Origin: Nocardia aurea
GTDB lineage: Bacteria > Actinomycetota > Actinomycetes > Mycobacteriales > Mycobacteriaceae
Length of the DNA stretch: 64,000 bases
Reading direction: 5' to 3'
NCBI RefSeq assembly: GCF_003123685.1
Contig: NZ_QCYJ01000115.1
Location: 62,001 to 126,000 of the forward strand
The notes under the pieces were generated by a model. The model was not told where the DNA came from. It made no database searches and saw nothing but the letters and a program-made list of their open reading frames with translations. Every line of letters begins with the position of its first letter. The stretch's first letter is position 1. A program made the translations under genes and the position numbers. Of the stretch, positions 8,056 through 17,516 are shown in pieces.

Positions 8056-9479
8056 CCATCGCCCTCGGTGTGCGTGAGAGTCGGCCGCTGATCGCTCTCG
8101 CCGCGCCCATTGCCGGTATCCAACTCGCCCAGGTCGCCCTGACCACCACCGACCTGGCGATGATGGGTCTGCTCGGGGTCCAGGCCATCGCCGCGGGCGG
8201 TCTCGCACTCACCCTCTACAACCAGATCCGCACCATGTGCGTGGGCGTCGTCACCGCCGTCGGCAATCTCGTCGCCGCCGCGGTCGGGCGTTCGGAGGCC
8301 CGCGCGGGCGCCGATCACCTCGACCAGCGCGCCCATACCGAGATCCGCCAGATCGTGCGCGCGGCCTTCCTGGTCGCCACCGTCGTCGGTCTGCTCGCGG
8401 GCGGTGTCCTCACCGCGCTGAGCTACACCCTCGAATGGTTCGGCCAGGATCAGGTCATCCTCGAACTGGCCCGCCCGATGATGATCGCGCTCGCGTTCGG
8501 TCTGGTGCCCATGCTGTGGCTCAACGTGCTGCGCCAATTCGCCGTCGGCATGCGCAGACCGGGTTCGCTGCTGTGGGTCACCATCGCCTCGATCGGTATC
8601 AACGCCGCCCTCAACGGCGCGTTCATCTACGGCTGGCTGGGCCTGCCGGTCCTCGGGCTCACCGGCATCGGTGCCGCCACCTCCTTCGTCAACCTGCTGA
8701 CCTTCGGCGCGTTCTTCCTCATCGTCCGCCGCGACCAACATCTCGCGCCGCTGCTGTCGATCCAGGCCTGGCGTGCCGATATGGGCACGGTCCGCGAAAT
8801 TCTGCGCCTCGGGATCCCGATCAGTCTCACCTACGGCTCCGAGGCCGGGATCTTCTCCGTCGCGGTCCTCATCATGGGCAGTTTCGGTCCGGCCGCGCTG
8901 GCCGCACACAATGTCGTCATCCAACTGACCTATATCGTCTTCCAGGTCACCATCGGGCTGTCCCATGGTTCATCGATCCTGGTCAGCCGGGTGGTCAGCA
9001 AGGGAGATCTCGACGAGGCCAAGCGCATCTCGCGCACCGCGCTCACTCTCGGCGGAATCGTCATGGGCGTGGTCGGCGCGGTGTACCTGGTGGCGCCGGA
9101 ACTGGTCCTGCGACCGTTCCTGGACAGCAACGAGGCCGCCGAGGTGATGCCGCTGGCGCGGGTGCTGCTGTTGGTCGCGGTCGTCCAGCAGTTCATGGAC
9201 TGCGCGCAGAACATCGGCGTCGGACTGCTGCGCGGTCTCGGCAACACCAAGAGCGGGTTCCGCATCACGCTCATCGGCTACTGGGCCGTCGGGCTACCCG
9301 TCCTGATCGTCTTCGCCTACGGATTCGGGCTCCGCGGGCCGGGTGTATGGCTCGGGCTGTGCGCGGGCCTCGCGGTCACCGCGGTGCTGCTGCTGCGGCG
9401 ATTCGACCACGACCTGCGGGCGTTACGGCCGGAACCGGAGCGACGCGGAACCGTCACCGCTCAGCCCGGTTCGCCGTAG
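8052..9479 (+). CDS. MATE-family efflux transporter
   Basis: The 475-residue polytopic membrane protein has about 12 transmembrane segments in the two-bundle MATE/DinF arrangement. It opens with LIALAAPIAGIQLAQVALT and TTDLAMMGLLG, typical of the first helix pair of the family. MATE proteins export cationic or amphipathic small molecules using H+ or Na+ gradients. As the last gene of the iron-box operon, overlapping the SbnA-like gene by 4 bases (ATGA), it is the natural exporter of the pathway product. Its 3' end overlaps the convergent DUF1801 gene by 19 bases. The C-terminal 25 residues are polar and probably cytoplasmic. Confidence 0.88.
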   Translation: MTIALGVRESRPLIALAAPIAGIQLAQVALTTTDLAMMGLLGVQAIAAGGLALTLYNQIRTMCVGVVTAVGNLVAAAVGRSEARAGADHLDQRAHTEIRQIVRAAFLVATVVGLLAGGVLTALSYTLEWFGQDQVILELARPMMIALAFGLVPMLWLNVLRQFAVGMRRPGSLLWVTIASIGINAALNGAFIYGWLGLPVLGLTGIGAATSFVNLLTFGAFFLIVRRDQHLAPLLSIQAWRADMGTVREILRLGIPISLTYGSEAGIFSVAVLIMGSFGPAALAAHNVVIQLTYIVFQVTIGLSHGSSILVSRVVSKGDLDEAKRISRTALTLGGIVMGVVGAVYLVAPELVLRPFLDSNEAAEVMPLARVLLLVAVVQQFMDCAQNIGVGLLRGLGNTKSGFRITLIGYWAVGLPVLIVFAYGFGLRGPGVWLGLCAGLAVTAVLLLRRFDHDLRALRPEPERRGTVTAQPGSP

Positions 9480-9898
9480 AGTTTCTCGCCCGCCAGAAAC
9501 CGTCGCTCCAGATCGCCGAGGATTTCGCGGACCGTCTCCAGATCCAGATCCGACAGGCGCTTGAACCGGATACACGATTTGCCGCACGAGACCTTCCCCA
9601 GCCGGTCCGCGTACACCTCGGCGACATAGCGCCCGTCCTGGAGCGCCGAAATATACAGCGACACATAGTTCTTCCGAGCCGCCAGCGATACCAGCGGCCA
9701 CTCGGAGGGCTTCTTCATACTCTTGCTCCGATAGGGGATCAGGCCGTAACCGAGCATGCTCGCGCCCGTGGATCCGGTCAGCACCGGCTCGAAGGCGGGC
9801 GCGCTCGCCCGGATGAGCGCGTCGAGCTCGCGCAATTCCTCGGCCCTCGGTCCGGCCGCGGCCAGGAATTCCTCGAAGGCCGCCTCATCGACGCTCAT
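9461..9898 (-). CDS. DUF1801 domain protein (YdhG/frataxin-like fold)
   Basis: A 145-residue soluble protein with the DUF1801 pattern: SMLGYGLIPYRSK, a WPLVSLAARKNYVSLYI strand region and a CGKSC motif followed by IRFKRLSDLD. The fold is related to frataxin/CyaY, and one Bacillus member has been described as an iron chaperone, but most members have no known function. The gene follows gluD by 10 bases on the minus strand and probably shares its transcript. Its start lies in a 13-base direct repeat (9888-9900 and 9902-9914) that also contains the gluD stop. Its stop overlaps the end of the MATE gene. Proximity to an iron-regulated operon is suggestive only. Confidence 0.75.
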   Translation of the reverse strand: MSVDEAAFEEFLAAAGPRAEELRELDALIRASAPAFEPVLTGSTGASMLGYGLIPYRSKSMKKPSEWPLVSLAARKNYVSLYISALQDGRYVAEVYADRLGKVSCGKSCIRFKRLSDLDLETVREILGDLERRFLAGEKLYGEPG

Positions 9899-9908
9899 CG
9901 GTCGACGC

Positions 9909-10808
9909 TCATCGTTTGGTCACGATGTCCACGCCGGGCGCGGCGTCGGTGAGCACCGAATCGGCGGCGAGCACGGCGCCGCCCTTGATTCGCCGCCTGG
10001 CACGCAGTCGCTGCTCCAGCTTCGTCGCGGTGAACGACAGCGAGCTGTTGAGGATGATCATGATGACCGCGACGACGATCAGCGCCGGGATGATGTTCTG
10101 CTCCGACGCGCCGAGCTGTTTGCCCTCGCGGACGATCTCGCCGTAGGTGATCTGATAACCGAGCGCCGTATCCTTCAGCGCGACAACCATTTGCGAGATC
10201 AGCGCGGGCAGCATCGCGGTGACCGCCTGCGGCAGCAGGATCAGACGCATCAGCTGGTTCTTGCGCAGGCCGAGCGCGACGGCGGCCTCGCTCTGTCCCT
10301 TGGGCAGCGAGCGGATGCCCGCACGGACGATCTCGGCGATGACCGACCCGTTGTAGATGGTCAGCGCGACGACCACCGCGGCCAGCGCCAGATCATCGGA
10401 TTTGAAGACTTTGTACTCGGAGAAGATCGCGAACAGGAAGATCATCAGGATCAACACCGGGATGGCCCGGGAGAATTCGACGATCGCACCGGCCACGATG
10501 CGCACCCACCGATGTTCGGAGAGCCGCAGGATGCCGAAGATCATGCCCAGTATCAGCGCGAAGACGATGGAGAGCACCGCGGCGACGATGGTGCCCTTCA
10601 GGCCGGGCAGCAGGTAGGTCTCCCAGACATCGGCGTCGAGGAATGGTTTCCATTTCTCGGCGGCGAACTGTCCCTGTTCGTCGAACGCCCGGTACAGCAC
10701 GAATCCGACCGCGATGATCACCGCGGCCACCAGCACCGAGATGAGGTTGTTGCGCAGCCGCGCGCGGGGCCCCGGCGCGTCGAAGAGTACGGATGCGCCT
10801 GAGCTCAT
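9909..10808 (-). CDS. gluD: Glutamate-type amino-acid ABC transporter permease GluD
   Basis: A 299-residue inner-membrane permease of the polar amino-acid ABC family (HisM/GltK type). It has a long N-terminal part with one transmembrane segment (LISVLVAAVIIAVGFVLYRA), then the core permease helices, and the coupling loop EIVRAGIRSLPKGQSEAAVA with the conserved EAA-G pattern that contacts the ATPase. It overlaps gluC by 4 bases (ATGA). With GluA, GluB and GluC it forms a complete importer similar to gluABCD of Corynebacterium glutamicum. Uptake of glutamate is inferred from family and gene order, not from binding-site residues. Confidence 0.9.
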   Translation of the reverse strand: MSSGASVLFDAPGPRARLRNNLISVLVAAVIIAVGFVLYRAFDEQGQFAAEKWKPFLDADVWETYLLPGLKGTIVAAVLSIVFALILGMIFGILRLSEHRWVRIVAGAIVEFSRAIPVLILMIFLFAIFSEYKVFKSDDLALAAVVVALTIYNGSVIAEIVRAGIRSLPKGQSEAAVALGLRKNQLMRLILLPQAVTAMLPALISQMVVALKDTALGYQITYGEIVREGKQLGASEQNIIPALIVVAVIMIILNSSLSFTATKLEQRLRARRRIKGGAVLAADSVLTDAAPGVDIVTKR

Positions 10809-11476
10809 CGGGCCACCTCGAATCGCTTGGCGAGCCAGCCGAACAACAGGCCGGCGGGCAGGGTCAGACAGACGAAGCCGAGCGCGAAGATGGCGCCGAT
10901 CGCGATGATGGCGGCCTCGTTCTCGTTCATCTCGGCCATGAGGTAGGCCGCCTCGGCGACACCGATGGCGGAGGCGATCGTGGAATTCTTGGTGAGCGCG
11001 ATGAACACGCTGCCCAGCGGGGCGATCACCGATCGGAAGGCCTGCGGCAGCACCACGTAGCGCAGATTCTGACCGAAGCTGAAACCGAGCGAGCGGCCCG
11101 CCTCGGACTGGCCCAGCGCCACGGTGTTGATACCCGAGCGCAGCGATTCGCAGACGAACGCGCCGGTGTAGACGCTGAGTCCGACGATGGCCCAGCGATA
11201 GTTGTTGTCGGTGATCGAATCGCCCGCGAGCTTCCAGCCCAGCGTGAGGTAGAGACCGAGCGAGCAGAACAGGATGATCAGCGTCAGCGGGGTGTTGCGG
11301 AAGACGGTGACGTAGGCGGTGCCGAGCGCGCGAGCGACCGGAACCGGGGATACGCGCATCGCGGCGACCAGGGTTCCCAGGATCAATGCGCCGACGGCGG
11401 AGAAGACGGTCAGCTGGATGGTCACCCAGAAGGCTTCCAGAATCCTGGTGTCGTATTCCGAGATCAGGTCGAACAC
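10805..11476 (-). CDS. gluC: Glutamate-type amino-acid ABC transporter permease GluC
   Basis: A 223-residue permease with about five transmembrane helices beginning at EAFWVTIQLTVFSAVGALIL. The conserved coupling loop reads ESLRSGINTVALGQSEAGRS, again the EAA-G motif of ABC importers. It pairs with GluD as a heterodimeric channel. The start ATG (11476) is separated from gluB by 85 bases that contain a perfect 13-bp hairpin (11524-11553). That hairpin probably sets a lower expression level for the membrane subunits than for the binding protein. Confidence 0.92.
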   Translation of the reverse strand: MFDLISEYDTRILEAFWVTIQLTVFSAVGALILGTLVAAMRVSPVPVARALGTAYVTVFRNTPLTLIILFCSLGLYLTLGWKLAGDSITDNNYRWAIVGLSVYTGAFVCESLRSGINTVALGQSEAGRSLGFSFGQNLRYVVLPQAFRSVIAPLGSVFIALTKNSTIASAIGVAEAAYLMAEMNENEAAIIAIGAIFALGFVCLTLPAGLLFGWLAKRFEVAR

Positions 11477-11523
11477 GGTGGGCGTATCCCTCCGATCGGT
11501 ATGGGGTCGGCAGTTCGGCGAAA

Positions 11524-11553
11524 CGGGTGGTCGGCGCGATCGCCGACCACCCG
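11524..11553 (-). terminator. Intercistronic stem-loop between gluB and gluC
   Basis: CGGGTGGTCGGCG, loop CGAT, then its exact complement form a 13-bp GC-rich stem just 8 bases after the gluB stop. It lies inside the operon, so it is more likely a partial terminator or an mRNA-stabilising element protecting the gluB 3' end than a full stop. Confidence 0.75.
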
Positions 11554-11561
11554 CGTCGCGA

Positions 11562-12395
11562 TCAGTAGCGGTTCACCGTGGGCGGTTGCGGCACGGGGTA
11601 GCCCGAACTGCCGACCGTCGAGGTGAAGGCCTTGGTCCAGGAACCGTCGGCGATCATGGCCTCGATGGCGTCGTTGATCTGGCCGCGGATCTCGGTATCG
11701 CCCTTCTTGACGCCGATGCCGTAGTTCTCCGTGGTGAACGGTTTGCCGACGACCTTGAGCTGGCCGGGGGACTGGGCGGCGAAACCGGCGAGGATGATGT
11801 CGTCGGTGGTCACGGCGTCGACCGAACCGTTGCGCAGCGCCTCGACACACAGCGAGTAGGTGTCGAACTCCTGCAACTGGACGTCCTTGGCGTACTTGTC
11901 CTTGACGTTCTGCGCGGGCGTCGAACCCTTCACCGAGCACAGCTTCTTGTTGCCGGTCAGCGATTCGGCACCGGTGATATCGGTGTTGTCGGCCTTCACC
12001 AGCAGCGACTGGCCCGCCACGAAATACGGACCGGCGAAATCGACCTTCTCCTTGCGCTTGTCGTTGATCGAGTAGGTGGCGACGACGAAGTCCACCTGAC
12101 CGTTCTCGATCAACGTCTCGCGCTGGGCCGACGGCGCTTCCTTGAATTCGATGTTCTCCGGCTTCACGCCGAGTTTCTCACCGACGTACTTGGCGACCTC
12201 GACATCGAAACCGCTGAACGAGCCGTCCTTGTTGCGCAGGCCCAGGCCGGGCTGATCGAATTTGATGCCGACGGTCAGCTTGCCGTCCTTGGCGTTTTCG
12301 AGGCCGGATTTGTCGTCGCCGCCGCCACAGGCGGAGACGGCGAGCGCCAGGGCGATCGCCCCGACACCGAAGCGCAGTGCACGGTTGATCCTCAT
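11562..12395 (-). CDS. gluB: Glutamate-binding lipoprotein GluB
   Basis: A 277-residue solute-binding protein of the family 3 (polar amino acid) type. The N-terminus MRINRALRFGVGAIALALAV ends in a lipobox AVSAC with C23 as the predicted lipidated residue, so it is anchored to the outer face of the membrane. DKSGLENAKDGKLTVGIKFD opens the mature domain and SGFDVEVAKYVGEKLG is the family signature. It captures the amino acid and delivers it to GluC/GluD. It lies second in the minus-strand operon behind gluA (48-base gap). Confidence 0.93.
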   Translation of the reverse strand: MRINRALRFGVGAIALALAVSACGGGDDKSGLENAKDGKLTVGIKFDQPGLGLRNKDGSFSGFDVEVAKYVGEKLGVKPENIEFKEAPSAQRETLIENGQVDFVVATYSINDKRKEKVDFAGPYFVAGQSLLVKADNTDITGAESLTGNKKLCSVKGSTPAQNVKDKYAKDVQLQEFDTYSLCVEALRNGSVDAVTTDDIILAGFAAQSPGQLKVVGKPFTTENYGIGVKKGDTEIRGQINDAIEAMIADGSWTKAFTSTVGSSGYPVPQPPTVNRY

Positions 12396-12443
12396 CGAGT
12401 TCCCAACTCCTCTTATGGTTTTCGTTGCCGTGTTCCAGTGCGG

Positions 12444-13298
12444 TCAGTGGCTCAGGATCTTGCCGAGGAAATCCTTGGCACGGTCGGATTTCGGTGCGGT
12501 GAAGAAGGATTCGGGCTCGGTGTCCTCGACGATCGATCCGTCGGCCATGAACAGCACGCGGTTGCCCGCCCGGCGGGCGAAACCCATCTCGTGGGTGACC
12601 ACGAGCATGGTCATCCCCTCCTTGGCCAGCGAGACCATGACGTCGAGCACCTCGTTGACCATCTCGGGGTCGAGGGCCGAGGTCGGCTCGTCGAAGAGCA
12701 TCACCTTCGGGCTCATCGCCAGCGCGCGGGCGATCGCCACGCGCTGCTGCTGGCCGCCGGAGAGCTGCGCCGGATATTTGTCGGCCTGGTTCGCGATACC
12801 GACCCGCTCGAGCAGTTCCATGGCGCGCGCGCGGGCGGCGTCCTTCTTGACCTTGCGCACCTTGATCGGCGCGAGCATCACGTTCTCGACGATGGTCTTG
12901 TGCGCGAAGAGATTGAAGGACTGGAACACCATGCCGACGTCGGCGCGCAACGCCGCCAGCGCCTTTCCCTCGGCGGGCAGCGGCACCCCGTCGATGGCGA
13001 TATCGCCGGAATCGATCGGCTCCAGCCGGTTGATGGTGCGGCACAGCGTCGACTTACCCGAGCCGGACGGGCCGAGCACGATGACGACCTGACCCCTCGG
13101 CACCTCGAGATTGATGTCGCGCAGGACGTGGAGTTCGCCGAAATGCTTGTCCACCTTGCTCATCGCGATCATGGGCGGCCCGGCGGCGGGGGCCTGCGCG
13201 GGGGCGTCCTTGCTCAGCGACTGCGGCGCCTCGGCGGCGGCTGCGTTCCCGGTCGTGGCGTCCCCGGCGGAATCGGGCGCGGCATCGGCGTCGGTCAT
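12444..13298 (-). CDS. gluA: Amino-acid ABC transporter ATP-binding protein GluA
   Basis: A 284-residue ABC ATPase: Walker [10 protein letters not shown] at 76-84, signature LSGGQQQ at 179-185, Walker B LFDEP at 201-205 and the H-loop VVTHEMGFA. It energises uptake through GluC/GluD. The first 42 residues are an Ala/Pro-rich extension absent from typical GluA proteins. ATG 13298 has AAGGACC just upstream and is preferred; an internal ATG at M43 ([12 protein letters not shown]) would give the canonical length. First gene of gluABCD, divergent from miaB with about 180 bases between them. Confidence 0.92.
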   Translation of the reverse strand: MTDADAAPDSAGDATTGNAAAAEAPQSLSKDAPAQAPAAGPPMIAMSKVDKHFGELHVLRDINLEVPRGQVVIVLGPSGSGKSTLCRTINRLEPIDSGDIAIDGVPLPAEGKALAALRADVGMVFQSFNLFAHKTIVENVMLAPIKVRKVKKDAARARAMELLERVGIANQADKYPAQLSGGQQQRVAIARALAMSPKVMLFDEPTSALDPEMVNEVLDVMVSLAKEGMTMLVVTHEMGFARRAGNRVLFMADGSIVEDTEPESFFTAPKSDRAKDFLGKILSH

Positions 13299-13479
13299 GG
13301 TCCTTGACCTTAGGCGGAAAAACGAGTTTTGCCCTGCTTTCCATGACACGCCGTAACGGCACGCCGAGTGGTCACATGGCCGTAACCTCCGCGTTCCCCC
13401 CGCGCGCAAACTCCGGCATGCCCCGAGCCTGCACCGATGCGCGCGAAAGGCCGGACACGGGCACCCGTACCCTGGACGG

Positions 13480-15078
13480 GTGGATTCGATCGGACACACC
13501 GCGCTGCATCCCCTCCGGCTCCAGCCCGAAGAAGACGCTCGCAGTTACGAGGTCCGCACCTTCGGTTGCCAGATGAACGTGCACGATTCCGAACGCTTGT
13601 CCGGTCTGCTGGAGGATGCGGGATATGTGAAGGCCGCGCCCGGCGCGACGGCCGACCTCGTCGTCTTCAATACCTGCGCGGTGCGCGAGAACGCCGACAA
13701 CAAGCTGTACGGCACCCTGGGCCATCTCGCGCCGATCAAGGCCGGACGCCCCGGGATGCAGATCGCAGTCGGCGGCTGCCTGGCGCAGAAGGACCGCGAC
13801 GTGGTCGTGCGCAAGGCGCCCTGGGTGGACGTGGTGTTCGGTACCCACAACATCGGCTCGCTGCCGGTGCTGCTGGAGCGGGCCCGCCACAATGCCGAGG
13901 CGCAGGTCGAGATTCTCGAATCGCTGGAGGCCTTCCCGTCCACGCTGCCCGCCAAACGCGAGTCGGCCTACGCGGGGTGGGTCTCGATCTCGGTGGGCTG
14001 CAACAACACCTGCACCTTCTGCATCGTGCCCGCGCTGCGCGGCAAGGAAGTCGACCGGCGTCCCGGCGATGTGCTCGCCGAGGTACGGGCGCTGGTCGAG
14101 CAGGGCGTGCTCGAGGTGACGTTGCTCGGTCAGAACGTGAATTCCTACGGCGTCAATTTCGTCGATCCGGCCGACTCGGGTGATGCCTCGCGATCACGCG
14201 GCCCCGCCGGTTCGCGTGATCGCAGCGCCTTCGCGAAACTGCTGCGCGCGTGCGGCGATATCGACGGCCTGGAGCGGGTGCGCTTCACCTCGCCGCATCC
14301 GGCCGAATTCACCGACGACGTCATCGAGGCCATGGCGGAGACGCCGAATATCTGCCCGCAATTGCATATGCCGCTGCAATCCGGCTCGGACCGCGTCCTC
14401 AAGGCCATGCGCCGCTCCTACCGCAAGGAGCGCTACCTCGGCATCATCGAGAAGGTCCGTGCCGCCATGCCGCACGCCGCCGTCACCACCGACATCATCG
14501 TCGGCTTCCCCGGCGAGACCGAAGAGGATTTCCAGGAGACCCTGGATGTGGTGCGCCGGGCCCGTTTCACCAGCGCCTACACCTTCCAGTACTCGAAGCG
14601 TCCGGGAACTCCCGCCGCCGAGATGGCCGACCAGCTGCCCAAAGCGGTGGTGCAGGAACGCTACATGCGGCTCATCGCGTTGCAGGACGAGATCTCCCTC
14701 GAGGCCAATCGCGCGCTGATCGGCACCGAGGTGGAACTCCTCGTCGCCGAGGGCGCGGGTAAGAAGAACGCGGCGACCGCACGGATGAGCGGACGCGCAC
14801 GCGACGGCAGACTCGTGCATTTCCGCCCCGTCGACACCGCCGAACCGATCCGCCCGGGCGATATCGTCACCGTCGACATCACCGAGGCGGCCCCGCACCA
14901 CCTGATCGCCGATTCACCGATCAGGACGCATCGGCGCACCACCGCAGGCGACGCGCACGAGCGCGGCATCACCCCGAAGACCGAACCGATCGGCGTCGGT
15001 CTCGGTCTGCCCAGGATCGGCGCCCCGGCCCCGGAACCGGTCGCGGCCTCGGGGTGCGCCACCGGATGCGGTGTCTGA
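13480..15078 (+). CDS. miaB: tRNA-2-methylthio-N6-dimethylallyladenosine synthase MiaB
   Basis: A 532-residue methylthiotransferase that adds the 2-methylthio group to isopentenylated A37 of tRNAs, using S-adenosylmethionine and two [4Fe-4S] clusters. The N-terminal cluster ligands are C30, C66 and C100 ([29 protein letters not shown]). The radical-SAM motif is C174-x3-C178-x2-C181 (GCNNTCTFC). A TRAM-type RNA-binding domain follows at about 425-490. The extra polar stretch [19 protein letters not shown] is a small insertion, and the last 40 residues end in an unusual [10 protein letters not shown] tail. The GTG at 13480 lacks a strong ribosome site. It works downstream of MiaA, encoded at 18468. 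Confidence 0.97.
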   Translation: MDSIGHTALHPLRLQPEEDARSYEVRTFGCQMNVHDSERLSGLLEDAGYVKAAPGATADLVVFNTCAVRENADNKLYGTLGHLAPIKAGRPGMQIAVGGCLAQKDRDVVVRKAPWVDVVFGTHNIGSLPVLLERARHNAEAQVEILESLEAFPSTLPAKRESAYAGWVSISVGCNNTCTFCIVPALRGKEVDRRPGDVLAEVRALVEQGVLEVTLLGQNVNSYGVNFVDPADSGDASRSRGPAGSRDRSAFAKLLRACGDIDGLERVRFTSPHPAEFTDDVIEAMAETPNICPQLHMPLQSGSDRVLKAMRRSYRKERYLGIIEKVRAAMPHAAVTTDIIVGFPGETEEDFQETLDVVRRARFTSAYTFQYSKRPGTPAAEMADQLPKAVVQERYMRLIALQDEISLEANRALIGTEVELLVAEGAGKKNAATARMSGRARDGRLVHFRPVDTAEPIRPGDIVTVDITEAAPHHLIADSPIRTHRRTTAGDAHERGITPKTEPIGVGLGLPRIGAPAPEPVAASGCATGCGV

Positions 15079-15186
15079 TCGCGGTGACGACGTGATCGAC
15101 GACAGGTGTTACCCGCGCCGACCACACGATCGACGCGAGGTGCGCGTTTCCGCGGCGGCGGGCAGGTCTGCGGCACGGGAGAATTC

Positions 15187-15969
15187 GTGAAAGACGATTC
15201 GGACCAGGTACACCCCGACGACGGACCGGAGACCTCCGACTCCCGTTCCGGTGCCCCATCGGGCGACGGCGCGGCGGATCAGCCGCCTACTACTGGTCGT
15301 AGTGGGTCGGATGCCGAGGCCGGCCCCTCGAATGGCACAGTGGACCGGTCCGGAGCAGTCGGTGAACCAGGCGAAGGAGACGAAGGCGCAGTGAACTCGG
15401 TCGAGAACGGCAAGGACTTCGAGCAGTTCCGCGACGAACTCGACGCCGTGGAACGTCGCATCGCGGGGGAGATCGACCCCGGTGCGCGCGCCATGGTGGT
15501 CGCGGGCGCGGTCTTCCTGCTACTGCTGTCGCTGGTGCTGCCGCATACCGGCGATGCCAGGGGTTTCGACGTCCTGCTCGACACCGAAGCGGGCCGGATC
15601 GAACACATCGGCCTGCCCTCGCGAGTATTCGTCTGGTTCGTCGTGGTCTTCGGCGTCGGCTTCTCACTGCTCGCGTTGATGACCCGCCGATGGGTGCTCG
15701 CGTGGCTCGCCGTCGCCGGTTCGGCCATCGCCAGCGTCTTCGGCGTGCTGTCGATCTGGCACCGCCAGACACCGGGGATCGGCAATCACGTCGTCTCGGG
15801 ACCCGGCATCGGACTCGTGCTCGGCACCCTGGCGATCGTGGTGCTGACCTTTCACTGGATCCGCGTCGTGTGGAGTCGCACCGCATTGCAGTTGGAAGCC
15901 GAGGAACAGCGACGTATCGCCGCCGCCGAGGCCGAAGCCGACGAACACCGCCGACTCACCGGCGAATAG
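15187..15969 (+). CDS. Conserved actinobacterial membrane protein (Rv2732c-like position)
   Basis: The protein has four predicted transmembrane segments (AMVVAGAVFLLLLSLVL, VFVWFVVVFGVGFSLLALM, VLAWLAVAGSAIASVFGVLS and GIGLVLGTLAIVVLTFHWI) and a charged C-terminal helix rich in Glu/Ala/Arg. It occupies the place of Rv2732c next to miaB in mycobacteria; function unknown. Two starts are possible. GTG 15187, with GGGAG upstream, gives 260 residues with a 68-residue acidic, disordered N-terminus. GTG 15391, with AAGGAG and GAAGG upstream, gives 192 residues, nearer to the usual length. I list the longer form. Confidence 0.75.
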   Translation: MKDDSDQVHPDDGPETSDSRSGAPSGDGAADQPPTTGRSGSDAEAGPSNGTVDRSGAVGEPGEGDEGAVNSVENGKDFEQFRDELDAVERRIAGEIDPGARAMVVAGAVFLLLLSLVLPHTGDARGFDVLLDTEAGRIEHIGLPSRVFVWFVVVFGVGFSLLALMTRRWVLAWLAVAGSAIASVFGVLSIWHRQTPGIGNHVVSGPGIGLVLGTLAIVVLTFHWIRVVWSRTALQLEAEEQRRIAAAEAEADEHRRLTGE

Positions 15970-16008
15970 GAATTCCGCCCGGAGTTCGCCTACTCGGGGG
16001 CCGCTACC

Positions 16009-17385
16009 TCAGAGGTTGCTGACAGCGCCTTCGGCGGCCTCGGCCCACTCGCGCCACTGTTTGGCCTGGTCGAGCGCCTTCTGCGCGTCGCGCGCCTTGC
16101 CAGCGGCCTCGGCCTTGGCTGCCTGCTCCTCGTAGTGGGCGACCTTCTCGCGGAACTGCGCCGCGCGGGCCATCGCCTCCGGATCGCTGCGCCGCCACTG
16201 CGCGTCCACCGCGTCGCGCACCCGCTTCTCGATGGCGCGCAACCGTCCTTCCAACTCCTGGATGCGTTCGCGCGGCACCTTGCCGAGGGCGTCCCAGCGG
16301 TCCTGCAATTCGCGCAGGGCCGAGCGAGCCGCCTCGAGACCGTTGGCCGGGTCGATGTTCTCGTAGGTGTGCAGTAGTTCTTCCTTGGCGGTGGCGTTGT
16401 GCTCGAATTCCGCGTCGCGTTCGGAGACCGCGGCATTGCGCGCCGAGAAGAAGACGTCCTGCGCGCTCTTGAACCGCCGCCACAGCGTCTCGTCGGCTTC
16501 GCGCGGCGCGCGGCCGGCGGCCTTCCACTCGGTCAGCAGATCACGGAAGACCGACGCCGTGCCGACCCAGTCGGTCGAACTCGACAGTTCCTCGGCCTGC
16601 TCGCACAACTCTTCCTTGCGTGATTTCGCGGCGGCGCGTTCGCGGTCGAGTTCGGCGAAATGCGCGCCCCGACGCCGGTTGAAGGCCTCGCGCGCCTTCG
16701 AGTACCGCTTCCACAGCGCGTCGTCCACCTTGCGGTCGACCCCGCGGATGGATTTCCACTCGTCCAGGATTTCGCGCAGCCGATCGCCCGCGGCCTTCCA
16801 CTGGGTGGACTCGGCGGCGATCTTCTCGGCCTCCGCGCACAGCGCTTCCTTGCGCTCGGTGTGCTCGTGCCGCGCGCGGTCCTTCTCCTCCTTGGCGTGG
16901 GCGGCCGCCTCTTCGGAATGTTCGGTGATCGCCTGCAAACGGCGGGCCAGACCGTCGATATCGCCGATGACGGCGGCGGTCGGCAGCGATTCGGCCAGCG
17001 TCAGCGCCGCGGCCTTGGTCTTGCGGGCATCCGCGCCCGCGGCCAGTCGCGCCTCGAGCAGCGCCACCTCGGTGGCGAGATCGTCGAAGCGTCTGCCGAA
17101 ATGCGCGAGCCCCTCGGCGGCGTCACCGGCCTGCCACGATCCGACGACGTGTTCGCCCTCGGAGGTTTTCACCCAGGCGGTGCCGTCCTCGTCGACGCGG
17201 CCCCACGCGCTGGGGTCGGTGACGGTCGGAACGACCACCGGATGGGGGTGCTGGGCGCTCTGGCCGGGCGCGGGCTTGATCGCGTGCGGCTTCGGATGGG
17301 GGGTCGAACCACCGGGTTTCGGGGCGCCGGACGGTCGCGGTGCACTGCCGGGGGTGGCTTTCGCGGTTCCGTTGCTGTCGCTCAT
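16009..17385 (-). CDS. DUF349 coiled-coil repeat protein
   Basis: A 458-residue soluble protein. Residues 1-60 are a Pro/Gly/His-rich linker. The rest is three to four DUF349-type helical repeats, each with a WK..G or WD.LGKVPR core ([60 protein letters not shown]). It is the counterpart of Rv2731 in mycobacteria, next to miaB and miaA. The biochemical role is unknown; the long charged helices suggest a scaffold or nucleic-acid-associated protein. It is convergent with the membrane-protein gene and shares a 265-base divergent upstream region with the extradiol-like gene. Confidence 0.82.
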   Translation of the reverse strand: MSDSNGTAKATPGSAPRPSGAPKPGGSTPHPKPHAIKPAPGQSAQHPHPVVVPTVTDPSAWGRVDEDGTAWVKTSEGEHVVGSWQAGDAAEGLAHFGRRFDDLATEVALLEARLAAGADARKTKAAALTLAESLPTAAVIGDIDGLARRLQAITEHSEEAAAHAKEEKDRARHEHTERKEALCAEAEKIAAESTQWKAAGDRLREILDEWKSIRGVDRKVDDALWKRYSKAREAFNRRRGAHFAELDRERAAAKSRKEELCEQAEELSSSTDWVGTASVFRDLLTEWKAAGRAPREADETLWRRFKSAQDVFFSARNAAVSERDAEFEHNATAKEELLHTYENIDPANGLEAARSALRELQDRWDALGKVPRERIQELEGRLRAIEKRVRDAVDAQWRRSDPEAMARAAQFREKVAHYEEQAAKAEAAGKARDAQKALDQAKQWREWAEAAEGAVSNL

Positions 17386-17483
17386 TGCTCTCCGTCCCTG
17401 CCGCGCGTCACGGCTGCCTGGTTACGCCCTAGCTCATCCCATTCAACCCGGTCCGAGCCATCGAGACCATTGATCCGCGCCTC

Positions 17484-17516
17484 TCACGGGTTGTTCCCAG
17501 GGATGCGAACCCGTGA
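17484..17516. promoter_or_regulatory. Inverted repeat in the divergent upstream region of the DUF349 and extradiol-like genes
   Basis: TCACGGGTT (17484-17492) and its exact complement AACCCGTGA (17508-17516) flank a 15-base loop. Smaller inverted repeats follow, such as GGTTG-TAG-CAACC near 17523-17536. It could be an operator for a dimeric regulator or a hairpin in the DUF349 leader (about 100 bases before its start). Confidence 0.45.
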
